Shown: positions 44,347-53,459, counted from the stretch's first letter. The stretch: DNA of 64,000 bases from Terriglobia bacterium (GCA_009841225.1 VXMF01000014.1:44143-108142); one strand, 5' to 3'. The notes: generated by a model from the sequence alone, not told the origin. A program made the numbers and translations.

Positions 44347-47300
44347 TCATTCCCTCGTAATCGCTTCGTCCAAGTTCAACAGCACGCGAGAAACGGCCGT
44401 CCATGCCGCCAGCTCGGCGGTGTTGCCGTCTGCGAGCTCCGGCTCCGATGGTTGTTCCCCGAAGGCCAGCCGGGCCGCGTCAAGTCCGCCGGACTCCAGG
44501 CGTTCCCGCTGGCTGCCCAGCAGGGCGACCAGTTCGGATCGCTCCGAATCGCTGGGCGCGCGCGCCAGCACGCGCTTGAACGCGTAGTCGATGCGTTCCG
44601 GATCGTCCGCGCCACCTTCGTCGAGCGTTCTGCGGCCCAGCTCGCGAGCAGCTTCCATAAAGACGGGCTCGTTGAGCGTGACCAGTGCTTGCAACGGAGT
44701 GTTGGAGCGATCACGCTTCACGCAGGCGAAGTTCCCGGTGGGCGTGTCGAAGGTGTCAAGCACGGGGTAGGGCAGCGAGCGGTAGCGGAAGGCGTACAGC
44801 GAGCGGCGGTAGCGCTGCGCTCCGTTCGCTGTGTACCACCGCTTGGGGCCGTAGCTGACAGGCGGCTGGAACATAAATTCAGGAGCCGGAGGGTAGACGG
44901 GAGCGCCTCCGATCTGTGCCGTGAGCAAGCCGCTCGAGGCGAGGGCGATATCGCGGACCAGCTCGCCGTCGACGCGGAACCGCGCGCCGCGAGCCAGCAG
45001 GCGGTTGTTCGGGTCCAGCTCTAGCAGTCTCGGCGTGACACGGGATGACTGGCGGTACGTCTCCGAAGATACGATCAGCCGGTGAATATGCTTGAGGCTC
45101 CAGCCATTTTCCATCAGTTCCACCGCCAGCCAGTCCAGCAGTTCCGGATGCGACGGATCGGCCGCCTGCCGCCCGAGATCTTCGGACGTCTCGATAATTC
45201 CCGTGCCGAAGTGGCCCTGCCAGAGGCGATTCACGATGGCCCGCGCGGTGGTGGGCGAGTCGCGGTCGACAAGCCACTCAGCGAAGGCTAGGCGGCCCGG
45301 CAAGTCGTCTTGCTCGGACATCGCATGCAGGAATCCCGGAACCCCGGCCTGGACCTGCCCGGTCGGGCGCAGGAAATCGCCCCGCTGGAGGATGCTGGTC
45401 ATGCGCGGCGCCGGGCGTTCGTCCATAACGAGCTGGGAGCTTCCTTCCGGGTATTTGCCCCACAAGTTCTCGATCTTGCGATTGGCCTCCGCCCACTCGG
45501 CGACCGTGGTGCGCCAGTAGCCGAAGAGTGCCGCTTCCTGCTCCGGTGTGCGCTGGCCGCTGCCGGCGATCAGTTCCCGTATGTGTCTTGGCAAGGGATC
45601 GGCTTCCGCGTTCTCCGCAGCTGTGAGCGAAAGCCTGTACCTGCCCAAGTTCAGCGACTGGTTGTCGTCCGAGTTGTACCCGCCGTGATTCATCGACAGC
45701 TTGAACTTGACCAGCGTGGGCTCCTCAATCTCCAGCGGTTCGGCGAGTTGGAACACAGCCTTGCGCGGCGTGTTGCGACGGCCCGGCCCGGCATCGGTGC
45801 TCCACGCGCTCATCGCGAAGCCGTCGATGGCGAACCCGACGTCCCCCAGGATCCTGCGCTTGTTGTCCTTGTCCGGGAACAGGAAGGAGTCGAGAATCGA
45901 CATCTCGGGGTTGACGTCGGCGGTGGCGCGTGTGATCTTGAGCGCCTTCCACTTGTCTGGATCGTCCGCCGTCGCCACCTCGACTTCGAATTCCGTCAAT
46001 GCGGCGGTGCCCCGGAACGAGCGGCCCGGACCGCCGAGCGGCAGCCGCGGATCGGTCAGCAGCTCGAGTCGGAAAGCTCGGACCGTGCCCGGCTCCAGCA
46101 GGCCCTCCGGCGTGACCACGCTACGTGTCGGCGCGTAGCCTTGCGCCAGGATGGACTTGTCGGGCAGCACTTCATATTTCTCTCCGCTGCCCAGCTTGAT
46201 GTGCGTGTCCAGAACGGTCCATTGGGGCTGGCTGGCAGCCTCGGACTGTTCCCATTCAGCCATCCGTTCGTGCCAGTCCGGGTGCAGTTCGCGCAGGCCG
46301 GCCTCGATCTCTCGTATTTCCGCGAAGATGTCGTTGCGCAGTCTGTCTTCGTCCGCGGTGTAAACCGCCTGCGTGGATTCGTGCGAGTTATTGATATACG
46401 CGAACATCCGGTAGTAGTCGCTCTGGCTGATCGGGTCAAACTTGTGGTCGTGGCACTGGGCGCATTGCACGGTCAGGCCCAGCACGGCCTTGCCAATGGC
46501 GTCCATGCGGTCGAACATGGCCTCCATGCGGAACTGCTCTGGATTGGCCCCGCCCTCGGCATTGATCATCGAGTTGCGCAGGAAGCCGGTCGCAACGCGC
46601 TGCTGCTGGGCGGCGTCGGGCAGTAGGTCGCCCGCGACTTGTTCGACTACGAAGCGGTCGTAGGGCATGTCCTCGTTGAGGGCGTCAACGACCCAGTCGC
46701 GATAGAACCAGACTTGGCGCGGCTTGTCCTTCTCAAAGCCGTCAGAATCGGCATAGCGGGCAGCGTCTAGCCAGATGCGCCCCCAGCGCTCGCCGTAATG
46801 CGGCGAGGCGAGCAGGCGATCTACCAAGCGTCCATAAGCGCCTGGCGCCGTGTCGTTCAGGTAGTGCCGGGTATCTTCGAGCGAGGGGGGCAGCCCGGTC
46901 AGGTCAAGGCTGAGGCGGCGGATCAGAGTTTCCCTGCCGGCCGGAGGCGACGGTTCCAAGCCTTCGGCTTCCAGTCTGGCCAGCACGAAGCTGTCAATCG
47001 GACTTGCAGCTCTCCGTCCGTTCTTCAGCCGGGGCTGCTGCGGCCTCGCAGGCCGAACGAACGCCCAATGCTGGTTCAGCGCGGCGTCTGCTCCTCGGCC
47101 CTCGGGCCAGATCGCTCCGGCCTCGATCCAGGCCTTGATCAGCGCGACCTCCGCGTCGCTGAGCTGGCCGTCCATGGGCATTCGGTTGCCCTCGCCGAGG
47201 CCAGCCACGCGCTGGTAGATGGAACTCGCCAGGGCATCGTGCGGCACGATCCGCTGCCCGCTCGGGCCGGCGCTGGTAGCCACGCTGCGAGAATCGAGCC

Positions 47301-47442
47301 GCAGCTGGCCGAATTGCTGCTCTTCACCGTGGCAGCCGTAACACTTTCCCCGAAAGATTGGCTCGATGTCAGCGGCGAAATCGGCACCGCTCGCGATGCC
47401 CAAGAACGCAACGAGAGAACCAAAGAGCGAGATCGCGCGCAT
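44347..47442 (-). CDS. Planctomycete-type cytochrome c / DUF1549 / DUF1553 protein, second copy
   Basis: A 1031-residue secreted protein with signal peptide (1-19), haem motif C-Y-G-C-H (34-38), DUF1549 (about 130-340, with the H-D-H-K-F-D-P-I motif), a middle beta-rich region and C-terminal DUF1553. It lacks the clear LamG insert of the first copy. TATAAT on this strand (47460-47465) lies 17 bases before ATG, so the leader is about 10 bases. It is directly followed by its DUF1501 partner. Function unknown; polysaccharide-related by association. Confidence 0.88.
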   Translation of the reverse strand: MRAISLFGSLVAFLGIASGADFAADIEPIFRGKCYGCHGEEQQFGQLRLDSRSVATSAGPSGQRIVPHDALASSIYQRVAGLGEGNRMPMDGQLSDAEVALIKAWIEAGAIWPEGRGADAALNQHWAFVRPARPQQPRLKNGRRAASPIDSFVLARLEAEGLEPSPPAGRETLIRRLSLDLTGLPPSLEDTRHYLNDTAPGAYGRLVDRLLASPHYGERWGRIWLDAARYADSDGFEKDKPRQVWFYRDWVVDALNEDMPYDRFVVEQVAGDLLPDAAQQQRVATGFLRNSMINAEGGANPEQFRMEAMFDRMDAIGKAVLGLTVQCAQCHDHKFDPISQSDYYRMFAYINNSHESTQAVYTADEDRLRNDIFAEIREIEAGLRELHPDWHERMAEWEQSEAASQPQWTVLDTHIKLGSGEKYEVLPDKSILAQGYAPTRSVVTPEGLLEPGTVRAFRLELLTDPRLPLGGPGRSFRGTAALTEFEVEVATADDPDKWKALKITRATADVNPEMSILDSFLFPDKDNKRRILGDVGFAIDGFAMSAWSTDAGPGRRNTPRKAVFQLAEPLEIEEPTLVKFKLSMNHGGYNSDDNQSLNLGRYRLSLTAAENAEADPLPRHIRELIAGSGQRTPEQEAALFGYWRTTVAEWAEANRKIENLWGKYPEGSSQLVMDERPAPRMTSILQRGDFLRPTGQVQAGVPGFLHAMSEQDDLPGRLAFAEWLVDRDSPTTARAIVNRLWQGHFGTGIIETSEDLGRQAADPSHPELLDWLAVELMENGWSLKHIHRLIVSSETYRQSSRVTPRLLELDPNNRLLARGARFRVDGELVRDIALASSGLLTAQIGGAPVYPPAPEFMFQPPVSYGPKRWYTANGAQRYRRSLYAFRYRSLPYPVLDTFDTPTGNFACVKRDRSNTPLQALVTLNEPVFMEAARELGRRTLDEGGADDPERIDYAFKRVLARAPSDSERSELVALLGSQRERLESGGLDAARLAFGEQPSEPELADGNTAELAAWTAVSRVLLNLDEAITRE

Positions 47443-47459
47443 AAGCGGGGCTCGCTGCC

Positions 47460-47465
47460 ATTATA
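47460..47465 (-). promoter_or_regulatory. -10 element of the second DUF1549/DUF1553 operon
   Basis: TATAAT on the minus strand, 17 bases before ATG 47442. No Shine-Dalgarno sequence is evident in the short leader. Confidence 0.45.
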
Positions 47466-47521
47466 TGTCGGATCCCGTTGAGCAGCCGCTCAAGACCGGC
47501 GCAGCCAGTACCGAAGGGTGT

Positions 47522-47549
47522 GCCTCCCACACGGTGGGATGCGGGAGGC
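47522..47549 (-). terminator. Stem-loop after the HtrA gene
   Basis: GCCTCCC (47522-47528) pairs with GGGAGGC (47543-47549), with CCCAC/GTGGG nested inside. It begins 14 bases after the protease stop codon on the minus strand. A T-run is lacking. Confidence 0.4.
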
Positions 47550-47563
47550 GCAGGTGCGGAAGA

Positions 47564-49111
47564 CTAATTCGGAATCAGGCCTGCCTCGTACAGGGTGCGC
47601 CACGTACGACCGTCCCAACGCAGCAGCTTGAATGCAACGTCGCTGCCCGGCTTTAGGCTCCTCTGGACTTCGCGCAGGTCTCGGATCGAATCGATCGGCT
47701 CGCGATTGACTTCAAGCACGACGTCCCTCTGCTGCAGGCCGATGTCCTCCGCGAACGAATGCGCTTCTATCTGGGTGATCAAGACCCCGCCGCGCTGTCT
47801 CAGGCGCATCTGGTCGCGACGCTCGGGGTCAAGCTCTTGGACAGTCAGCCCGAATCGGACGGATGCCTCTTCGGCCTCCGACGGGTCGGTCTCGAGTTCG
47901 CCCTGTTCCGCATACAGCTTGGCCCGATCCTGGATCGTGACGTCCAGCGTCAGGGTCTTGCCATCCCGAACGACCTCGATTGGTACGGTTTCGCCCACGG
48001 AGATTGCCGCGACCACTTCGATGAGTTTCTCGCCCGTGTCGATCTTCTCGCCGGCCACTGACACGATGATGTCCTCGGCGCGCATGCCGGCCTGCTCCGC
48101 CGGGCCGTCCTCGACCGTGCGTAAGACGAACACGCCGCCGTCCGCTCCGTAGCTTCGGCTCAGCGAAGGACTCTGGTCCCCGCTGAACTCCACGCCTATC
48201 GAGCCGCGCGACACGCGCCCGAAGCGAACGATCTGGTTATAGGTCTTGACGGCGATATTGGATGCGAGGGCAAAACCGATGCCGTCGTAGCCACCGGTGC
48301 GGGAGATAATCGCCGTGTTGATCCCGATGACCTCGCCGCGGATGTTGAGCAGAGGTCCGCCGCTATTGCCCGGGTTGATCGCCGCGTCAGTCTGCAAGAA
48401 CTTCTGGAAGGGCCGACCTCCCCGCGCGGCGTTCATCTCCCGGGACAAGGCACTAATGATTCCCACCGTGACCGTCTCGCTATACCCGAATGGCGATCCG
48501 ATAGCGATGGCCCAGTCTCCAACGTTGGCCGCGTCGGAGTTGCCGATCTTGGCCGCCTGCAGGCCAGTCTTGCCCTTGACATGGATGACAGCCAGGTCCG
48601 TCTCTGCGTCGGCCCCGATCAAGGTCGCGTCATAGCGCTCGTCGTCATCGACGAACGACACGCGAATGCGCTCCGCGTCGGCCACGACATGGTGGTTGGT
48701 GATGATGTATCCCTTGGGGTCGACGATCACTCCAGAGCCTTGGCCAGAACCACGACGGCGCGGCGGAGGGATGGGCCCCTCCGGGATTCCGAAGAACCTG
48801 CGAAACATGTCCTCTGGAGAACTAAACGGACCTGGGGTGTCGTCCTCTTCGTCGGTGCGGCTGGCTGGAACGTAGATGCTGACCACCGATGGGCGCACCT
48901 TCTGGGCTAGCTCGGAGAACTGGTTCTCAACCCGTTCGGCGGCAGGCACTTTGAGTGGCGTGGCATCGGAGACGGGCTCTTTAGTCTCGGGGGCGGCATC
49001 GACCGATCCTGAGATGATCGTGCCGATCAAGATCCCGGCGGTGAGAGTGCCGAAGATCAGTGCTACCGGAAGCAGCCCGGAGTGTTGGAGGCGTTCGATA
49101 ACAGTTCGCAT
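47564..49111 (-). CDS. htrA: HtrA/DegP-type serine protease with two PDZ domains
   Basis: A 515-residue periplasmic protease anchored by an N-terminal membrane segment (about 12-33). The trypsin-like catalytic triad is visible as T-N-H-H-V-V (His 141), T-D-L-A-V (Asp 172) and G-N-S-G-G-P (Ser 250). Two PDZ domains follow (about 290-385 and 415-510). The protein handles misfolded envelope proteins. An L-A-like loop rich in D, E and P (residues 85-120) precedes the catalytic domain. A promoter TTGTAG (49156-49161)-17 bp-TAGGAT (49133-49138) gives a short leader before ATG. Confidence 0.95.
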   Translation of the reverse strand: MRTVIERLQHSGLLPVALIFGTLTAGILIGTIISGSVDAAPETKEPVSDATPLKVPAAERVENQFSELAQKVRPSVVSIYVPASRTDEEDDTPGPFSSPEDMFRRFFGIPEGPIPPPRRRGSGQGSGVIVDPKGYIITNHHVVADAERIRVSFVDDDERYDATLIGADAETDLAVIHVKGKTGLQAAKIGNSDAANVGDWAIAIGSPFGYSETVTVGIISALSREMNAARGGRPFQKFLQTDAAINPGNSGGPLLNIRGEVIGINTAIISRTGGYDGIGFALASNIAVKTYNQIVRFGRVSRGSIGVEFSGDQSPSLSRSYGADGGVFVLRTVEDGPAEQAGMRAEDIIVSVAGEKIDTGEKLIEVVAAISVGETVPIEVVRDGKTLTLDVTIQDRAKLYAEQGELETDPSEAEEASVRFGLTVQELDPERRDQMRLRQRGGVLITQIEAHSFAEDIGLQQRDVVLEVNREPIDSIRDLREVQRSLKPGSDVAFKLLRWDGRTWRTLYEAGLIPN

Positions 49112-49132
49112 GTTCGTTTAGACGCGCCACCC

Positions 49133-49161
49133 ATCCTAAAGGTTGTGCCCCGCGCCTACAA
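49133..49161 (-). promoter_or_regulatory. Promoter of the HtrA gene
   Basis: Minus-strand TTGTAG (49156-49161), 17-bp spacer and TAGGAT (49133-49138); start near 49126, 15 bases before the gene. Confidence 0.4.
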
Positions 49162-49520
49162 CATTATTACCTGACCTATGTACGGCTTCTGGATCGCTCG
49201 GGCGTTCGCTTGCCAGCTTCGTTGCGGCCGAGCTGCCTACGGTGGGATGAGAGCCGCACTGCTCTACACGCAGAGCGATCGCAGGTGACTGGCCCCAACA
49301 ATGAGAGCTTCGCTCATGCAGTGGCGACGGTGTACCGTTGCTTGCAGTCCCTCCGGGAGAGGCAATGCTACGAAGCATCATCGAGTCTTTTTCGGGAGTG
49401 AATAAAAGGGCGCTCGCCACCGAGCGGGATGGTGCGACACATGGGATCGCCCGCTGATCGCGCCCGCGCACAACGCCAGCGATGCACACGATGCGCTGAA
49501 ACAACGTGCGCTCGACCACG
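49162..49520. other. Intergenic region without recognisable gene
   Basis: Between the HtrA promoter and the VapB promoter. The open frames here (for example a 127-residue minus-strand one) have no family resemblance. A small stem ATGCT/AGCAT (49365-49378) is followed by CTTTTT. I see no RNA gene or mobile element. Confidence 0.35.
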
Positions 49521-49557
49521 TTGACATCAAGACATCATTATATCTATGCTTTGATGT
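49521..49557 (+). promoter_or_regulatory. Promoter and operator of the vapBC-like pair
   Basis: TTGACA (49521-49526), 18-bp spacer, TATGCT (49545-49550), and GTG starts 7 bases later, so the transcript should be leaderless. ACATCAA (49524-49530) and TTGATGT (49551-49557) are inverted copies flanking the -10; GACATCA also recurs in direct orientation at 49523 and 49531. A dimeric antitoxin could bind there and block the promoter. Confidence 0.6.
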
Positions 49558-49806
49558 GTGAGGACGACGCTGACGCTGGCGCCTGACGTGGCCAGCCTAG
49601 TGAACCGCATGCGGCGCGTGCGCAACCAAACCTTCAAGTCGATCATCAACGAAGCCCTGCGCCGAGGTCTGCGCATGATGGCGGAGCCACCAGGAGAGCC
49701 GGAAGTCTACCGGACGCCAGGAGTCGATCTCGGTCGATGCCGGTTCGGCAGCCTGGACGACGTCGCCGAGGTTCTCGCTGTCGCAGACGGTGAGCAGTTC
49801 CGGTGA
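49558..49806 (+). CDS. Ribbon-helix-helix antitoxin (VapB-type)
   Basis: An 82-residue protein. The N-terminal R-T-T-L-T-L-A-P-D-V is the RHH beta strand, and the helix pair containing F-K-S-I-I-N-E-A-L-R-R-G-L completes the DNA-binding fold. The C-terminal tail should bind and neutralise the toxin. The start is GTG 49558, seven bases after the -10. Its stop overlaps the toxin start as GTGA, as is usual in toxin-antitoxin pairs. Autoregulation through the ACATCAA inverted repeats is likely. Confidence 0.83.
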   Translation: MRTTLTLAPDVASLVNRMRRVRNQTFKSIINEALRRGLRMMAEPPGEPEVYRTPGVDLGRCRFGSLDDVAEVLAVADGEQFR

Positions 49807-50231
49807 TCCTCATCGACGCGAATCTGCTGGTTTACGCGCATGTGACTTCGTTTGCGCAGCATGAGAAGGCGCGCGCGTGGTTGGACGACCGAATCAACGG
49901 GGCCGCCCCGGTGGGACTTCCTTGGCCCAGTCTGCTGGCGTTCGCCCGGATCATCAGCAATCCCCGCATCTTCGATCGACCCGTTTCGGTGTCTGCCGCT
50001 TGGGCCCAGGTGGAGTCGTGGTTGGCGGCAAAGTCGGTGTGGATTCCAGTGCCGACAGACCGCCACCAGCAGATTCTGGGACCGCTTCTCGCGAACACGG
50101 AGAGCCGCGCGAATCTCGTGCCCGACGCCCACCTCGCCGCACTCGCCATCGAACACGGACTCCAGCTGTGCTCGACGGACGGGGACTTCGCACGCTTTCG
50201 CGGCTTGGAGTGGGAGAACCCAATTGAGTAG
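49803..50231 (+). CDS. PIN-domain ribonuclease toxin (VapC-type)
   Basis: A 142-residue PIN domain of normal length. Acidic metal ligands are seen in I-L-I-D-A-N-L-L-V-Y (D5), V-P-D-A-H-L-A-A-L-A and S-T-D-G-D-F-A-R-F. The segment L-L-A-F-A-R-I-I-S-N-P-R-I-F is typical of the branch paired with this kind of antitoxin. It should cleave RNA, often tRNA or the sarcin-ricin loop, when free of its antitoxin. GTG start overlaps the antitoxin stop by four bases. It appears intact. Confidence 0.87.
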   Translation: MILIDANLLVYAHVTSFAQHEKARAWLDDRINGAAPVGLPWPSLLAFARIISNPRIFDRPVSVSAAWAQVESWLAAKSVWIPVPTDRHQQILGPLLANTESRANLVPDAHLAALAIEHGLQLCSTDGDFARFRGLEWENPIE

Positions 50232-50394
50232 AGCCGCGGACTCTACGCAGCGCAAGCTCGCCCAGTGCATTTGCGGGCTGTCCGGCGCGGCGCTAGGCGA
50301 AAGCGATCATCGTTCGAGTCCTCCACATGGGCCCGTACGAGGGTCCAGTTCCTGGTTGCCGGGCTTTCAAACGCTGGATCTCCGACCTGCCACG

Positions 50395-51468
50395 TCATCC
50401 GCCGCGGCTGCGCTCGGGAGAGCGGGGCTGTTGCTGCGCCAGGCAGTGCAGCGTGCCCAGTCCGAGTGCGATGTCCACGCAATGCACGCCCAGCACCTCG
50501 CGATCCGGAAAGCACTCCCGCAAGATGCGTAGCGCCGCCTTATCGTTCGGGTCGTTGAAGGTCGGCACTAGCACGGTACCGTTGGCGACGTAGAAGTTCG
50601 CGTAGCTGGCTGGGAGCCGGCAACCGTCAAACCATAGAGGTCGGGGCATTGGCAGTTCGATGACCTCGAGTGCCTGGCCGCGCTCGTCCCGCATCGCCCG
50701 CAATCTGCGTAGATTGTCTTGCAAGGCTGCATAGTTCTCGTCTCGGCGGTCGGTCTCGACGATTGCCGCGACTCGGTTGCGACCAACGAAGCGGGCCAAG
50801 GTGTCGACATGCCCGCCGGTGTCGTCGCCTGCGATCCCGCGGCCAAGCCAGAGCACGTTTGTAGCTCCGAGGGAGTTGCCCAGCACGCGCTCGATGGCGT
50901 CTCGGGATAACCCGGGATTCCGGGCTTGGCGCCGGTTCCCCAGCAAGCACTGCTCCGTGGTCAGTATCGTGCCTCGGCCGTTGCCCTCGATCGCGCCGCC
51001 TTCCATCACGACGATCCGGCCGTTCACCTTGGGTTCTAGGACGGAGGCACCGGACGAGTTCGCTACGTAGCGGCCGACACTGCGATCTGCCTGCCAATTG
51101 GCGTAGCGGCCCCAGGCATTGAACGCCCAGCACACAGCATGGAGCCGGCCCTCCCGGAATACGAACGTCGGACCCGTATCGCGCAGCCAAGATCGGTCTG
51201 TTGTTGCCAAGTGCAGTTCCACACGGTCTGGATCCGCGCCGCTGCGCCCGAGCACGCTGCGCGCCCTCTCGGCTTCCCGCGCGTTGCGGACGAGCAGTCG
51301 TACCCGCTCGCGGCCGCTCAGCAGGCGTACGAATTCGGCGAACGCCCAGCGCACCGCCGATAGCTTTCCCGGCCAGTCGCTTCGGGAGTGCGGATAAGCC
51401 AGCCACGTGGCTTCGTGCGGCTCCCACTCGGCGGGCATGCGAGTGGCACTGTCCGCGACCTCGCTCAC
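50395..51468 (-). CDS. aguA: Agmatine deiminase
   Basis: A 357-residue protein of the peptidyl-arginine deiminase fold. Motifs are W-L-R-D-T-G-P-T near 93, E-G-G-A-I-E-G-N-G near 155, G-H-V-D-T near 219 and the nucleophile G-L-G-T-L-H-C near 340. It converts agmatine to N-carbamoylputrescine and ammonia. The start GTG overlaps the aguB stop (GTGA), and aguB in turn overlaps the dehydrogenase, so all three are one translationally coupled operon. Together AguA and AguB lead to putrescine. Confidence 0.93.
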   Translation of the reverse strand: MSEVADSATRMPAEWEPHEATWLAYPHSRSDWPGKLSAVRWAFAEFVRLLSGRERVRLLVRNAREAERARSVLGRSGADPDRVELHLATTDRSWLRDTGPTFVFREGRLHAVCWAFNAWGRYANWQADRSVGRYVANSSGASVLEPKVNGRIVVMEGGAIEGNGRGTILTTEQCLLGNRRQARNPGLSRDAIERVLGNSLGATNVLWLGRGIAGDDTGGHVDTLARFVGRNRVAAIVETDRRDENYAALQDNLRRLRAMRDERGQALEVIELPMPRPLWFDGCRLPASYANFYVANGTVLVPTFNDPNDKAALRILRECFPDREVLGVHCVDIALGLGTLHCLAQQQPRSPERSRGG

Positions 51469-52385
51469 TCGCTCGATCTCCGCGTCAGCTGGCCGTAAGC
51501 GTCGATCCTCCGGTCCCGCAGGAAGGGCCAGTCACGCCGTGTCTGTTCGATATCCGTCCGGTCGCATTCTGCGAGCAACACTTGTTCGGCGCTGTCTGCC
51601 TCTGCCACGATTGAGCCGAACGGGCCCGACACGAACGACCTGCCCCAGAACTCCAACCCGGCGTAGCCCGGCGGCCGCGAGGCCGAGCCATCGAGGATGC
51701 GCTCCGTTCCGGTGCGATTGACCGCTGCGACAAATGTGCCGTTTGCAATCCCGTGGGCGCGTTGGGCGATGCTCCAAGCCTCCCACTGGCCTTCGCCCCA
51801 CCTGTCCTTTTCGCGCGGGTGCCAGCCGATGGCCGTCGGGAAGATCAGGAACTCCGCACCGGAGAGCGCCGCCAAGCGCGCTGCTTCGGGGAACCACTGG
51901 TCCCAGCAGATGAGCGGCGCGATTCGACCGAATTGGGTCGAGAAGACCCTGAATCCCAGTTCGCCGGGCGTGAAGTAGTACTTCTCGTAGTACAGCGGGT
52001 CGTCGGGGATGTGCATCTTGCGATACGTCCCCAGCAGGCCCCCGTCGGTGTCGATGACCACCGCGGAGTTATGGTAGATTCCGGCCACCCGGCGCTCGAA
52101 CACCGAGCCCACGATCACGACGCCATGGCTGCGAGCCGCGGCCGCAAGCGCTTCGGTAGTTGGCCCTGGTATTGCCTCCGCCAATTCGAAATTGTCGGGG
52201 TTCTGCTCTTGGCAGAAATACTGGGTCAGGAACAGTTCGGGCAGGCAGACCACCTGCGCACCGCGCCTAGAGGCTTCGCCGATCGCCAGCAGAGCCTTAT
52301 CGAGATTCGCTGCGGGGTCGGGCCCGCACGTCATTTGCACCAGACCCAAGGTGGTGGTCTGTGCTGTGGATTGGCCGCCGGTCAA
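51465..52385 (-). CDS. aguB: N-carbamoylputrescine amidohydrolase
   Basis: A 306-residue nitrilase-superfamily enzyme. The catalytic triad is C-L-P-E-L-F-L (Glu), Y-R-K-M-H-I-P-D (Lys) and L-I-C-W-D-Q-W-F-P (Cys). The strings Q-Y-F-C and Y-Y-E-K-Y-Y-F-T-P-G are typical of AguB. It splits N-carbamoylputrescine to putrescine, ammonia and CO2. The TTG start overlaps the dehydrogenase stop by four bases (TTGA). There is no better-placed ATG. Confidence 0.93.
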   Translation of the reverse strand: MTGGQSTAQTTTLGLVQMTCGPDPAANLDKALLAIGEASRRGAQVVCLPELFLTQYFCQEQNPDNFELAEAIPGPTTEALAAAARSHGVVIVGSVFERRVAGIYHNSAVVIDTDGGLLGTYRKMHIPDDPLYYEKYYFTPGELGFRVFSTQFGRIAPLICWDQWFPEAARLAALSGAEFLIFPTAIGWHPREKDRWGEGQWEAWSIAQRAHGIANGTFVAAVNRTGTERILDGSASRPPGYAGLEFWGRSFVSGPFGSIVAEADSAEQVLLAECDRTDIEQTRRDWPFLRDRRIDAYGQLTRRSSE

Positions 52386-53416
52386 GGCTGTAGCACGACC
52401 TTCGTCAGGCCCGGCTCGCGGGCGTACAGCCGGTCGAACATCTCCGGCCCTCGTTCGAGCGGCACTGAGGCGCTCAAGACCGGCCGAACTTGGATCGCTC
52501 CGCGCTGCATCAATTCGAGGCAGGCCGGGTAATCGTTCGACGACGCGCAGGAGCCCAGCACGTCGACCTCTCGCGTGACCACATCCTGCAGCGGAAACGA
52601 GACCGTCGGTGTCACATTGCCGATCAGCGTCACCTTGCCGCCCTTGCGCACGCTCCGCAGCGACATTGCGACGGTCGCATCGGCGCCAACGGCTTCAAAC
52701 ACCACGTCCGCCCCGATGCCGCCGGTCATCTCGCGGACCGCGGCGGGCACGTCCGCGTTTTCGCCGGACTGGATGGTGTGGTCGGCGCCTAGGCGCTTGG
52801 CCAGTTCCAAGCGGTCCGCCGCGAGGTCGACCGCTACGATGCGGCCGCAGCCGGCGCTGCGCAAGGCCTGCATGGTCAGCAACCCGATCATCCCGGCCCC
52901 TACTACGAGCGCGGTATCGCCTAGGGCTGGCTGGGTACGGCCAACGGCATGGACCGCTACAGAGACCGGCTCGACCATCGCCGCCTCGTCAAAGTCGACC
53001 CCTTCCGGTATGCGGAACACGATGTGCTGCGGAACGGCGACGTACTCCGCGAATGCGCCGTGGCGCCGATAGTCTTCGCAGGACACCCCCAGCACACGGC
53101 GGTTCTCGCAAAGATTGGGGCGGCCGGTGCGACAGAAGGGGCAGTTGCGGCAGCAGATCATCGAGTCGAAAGTAACGCGGTCACCTTGCACGAAGCACCG
53201 CACTGCCGCGCCGACTTCCGCGATCTCGCCGGCGGCTTCGTGGCCCATGATCAGCGGGGGTATGCGGCGGCCGCTGCTGCCGTCGTAGCCATGGACGTCA
53301 CTGCCGCATATGCCGCACGAGCGCACCCGGATCAAGACCTCGTCCGGCTCGATTCGCGGCTCCGGCACCTCTTGGAGGTCGAGCCGCCTGTATTCGTTCA
53401 ATACCAGTGCCTTCAT
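52382..53416 (-). CDS. Zinc-dependent MDR dehydrogenase, polyol/threonine type
   Basis: A 344-residue medium-chain dehydrogenase. It has the catalytic zinc region C-G-I-C-G-S-D-V-H and G-H-E-A-A-G, a four-cysteine structural zinc loop (C-C-R-N-C-P-F-C through N-L-C), and the NAD-binding V-G-A-G-M-I-G-L-L. It resembles galactitol-1-phosphate 5-dehydrogenase, sorbitol dehydrogenase and threonine dehydrogenase; the substrate cannot be decided. It is the first gene of the aguB-aguA unit, but a role in polyamine metabolism is unproven and the association may be incidental. Confidence 0.88.
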   Translation of the reverse strand: MKALVLNEYRRLDLQEVPEPRIEPDEVLIRVRSCGICGSDVHGYDGSSGRRIPPLIMGHEAAGEIAEVGAAVRCFVQGDRVTFDSMICCRNCPFCRTGRPNLCENRRVLGVSCEDYRRHGAFAEYVAVPQHIVFRIPEGVDFDEAAMVEPVSVAVHAVGRTQPALGDTALVVGAGMIGLLTMQALRSAGCGRIVAVDLAADRLELAKRLGADHTIQSGENADVPAAVREMTGGIGADVVFEAVGADATVAMSLRSVRKGGKVTLIGNVTPTVSFPLQDVVTREVDVLGSCASSNDYPACLELMQRGAIQVRPVLSASVPLERGPEMFDRLYAREPGLTKVVLQP

Positions 53417-53459
53417 CTTGATCCAGTGTCGCCCAGGCGAGAGGCGTAGTGTGTCGCCG

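Noticed and set aside
45310..46626. 438-codon plus-strand frame opposite the second DUF1549/DUF1553 gene
   Set aside because: Shadow frame; the opposite strand carries a haem motif and family landmarks throughout.
49136..49519. 127-codon minus-strand frame in the gap before the vapBC-like pair
   Set aside because: No family resemblance, no ribosome-binding site, and it lies across the HtrA promoter.
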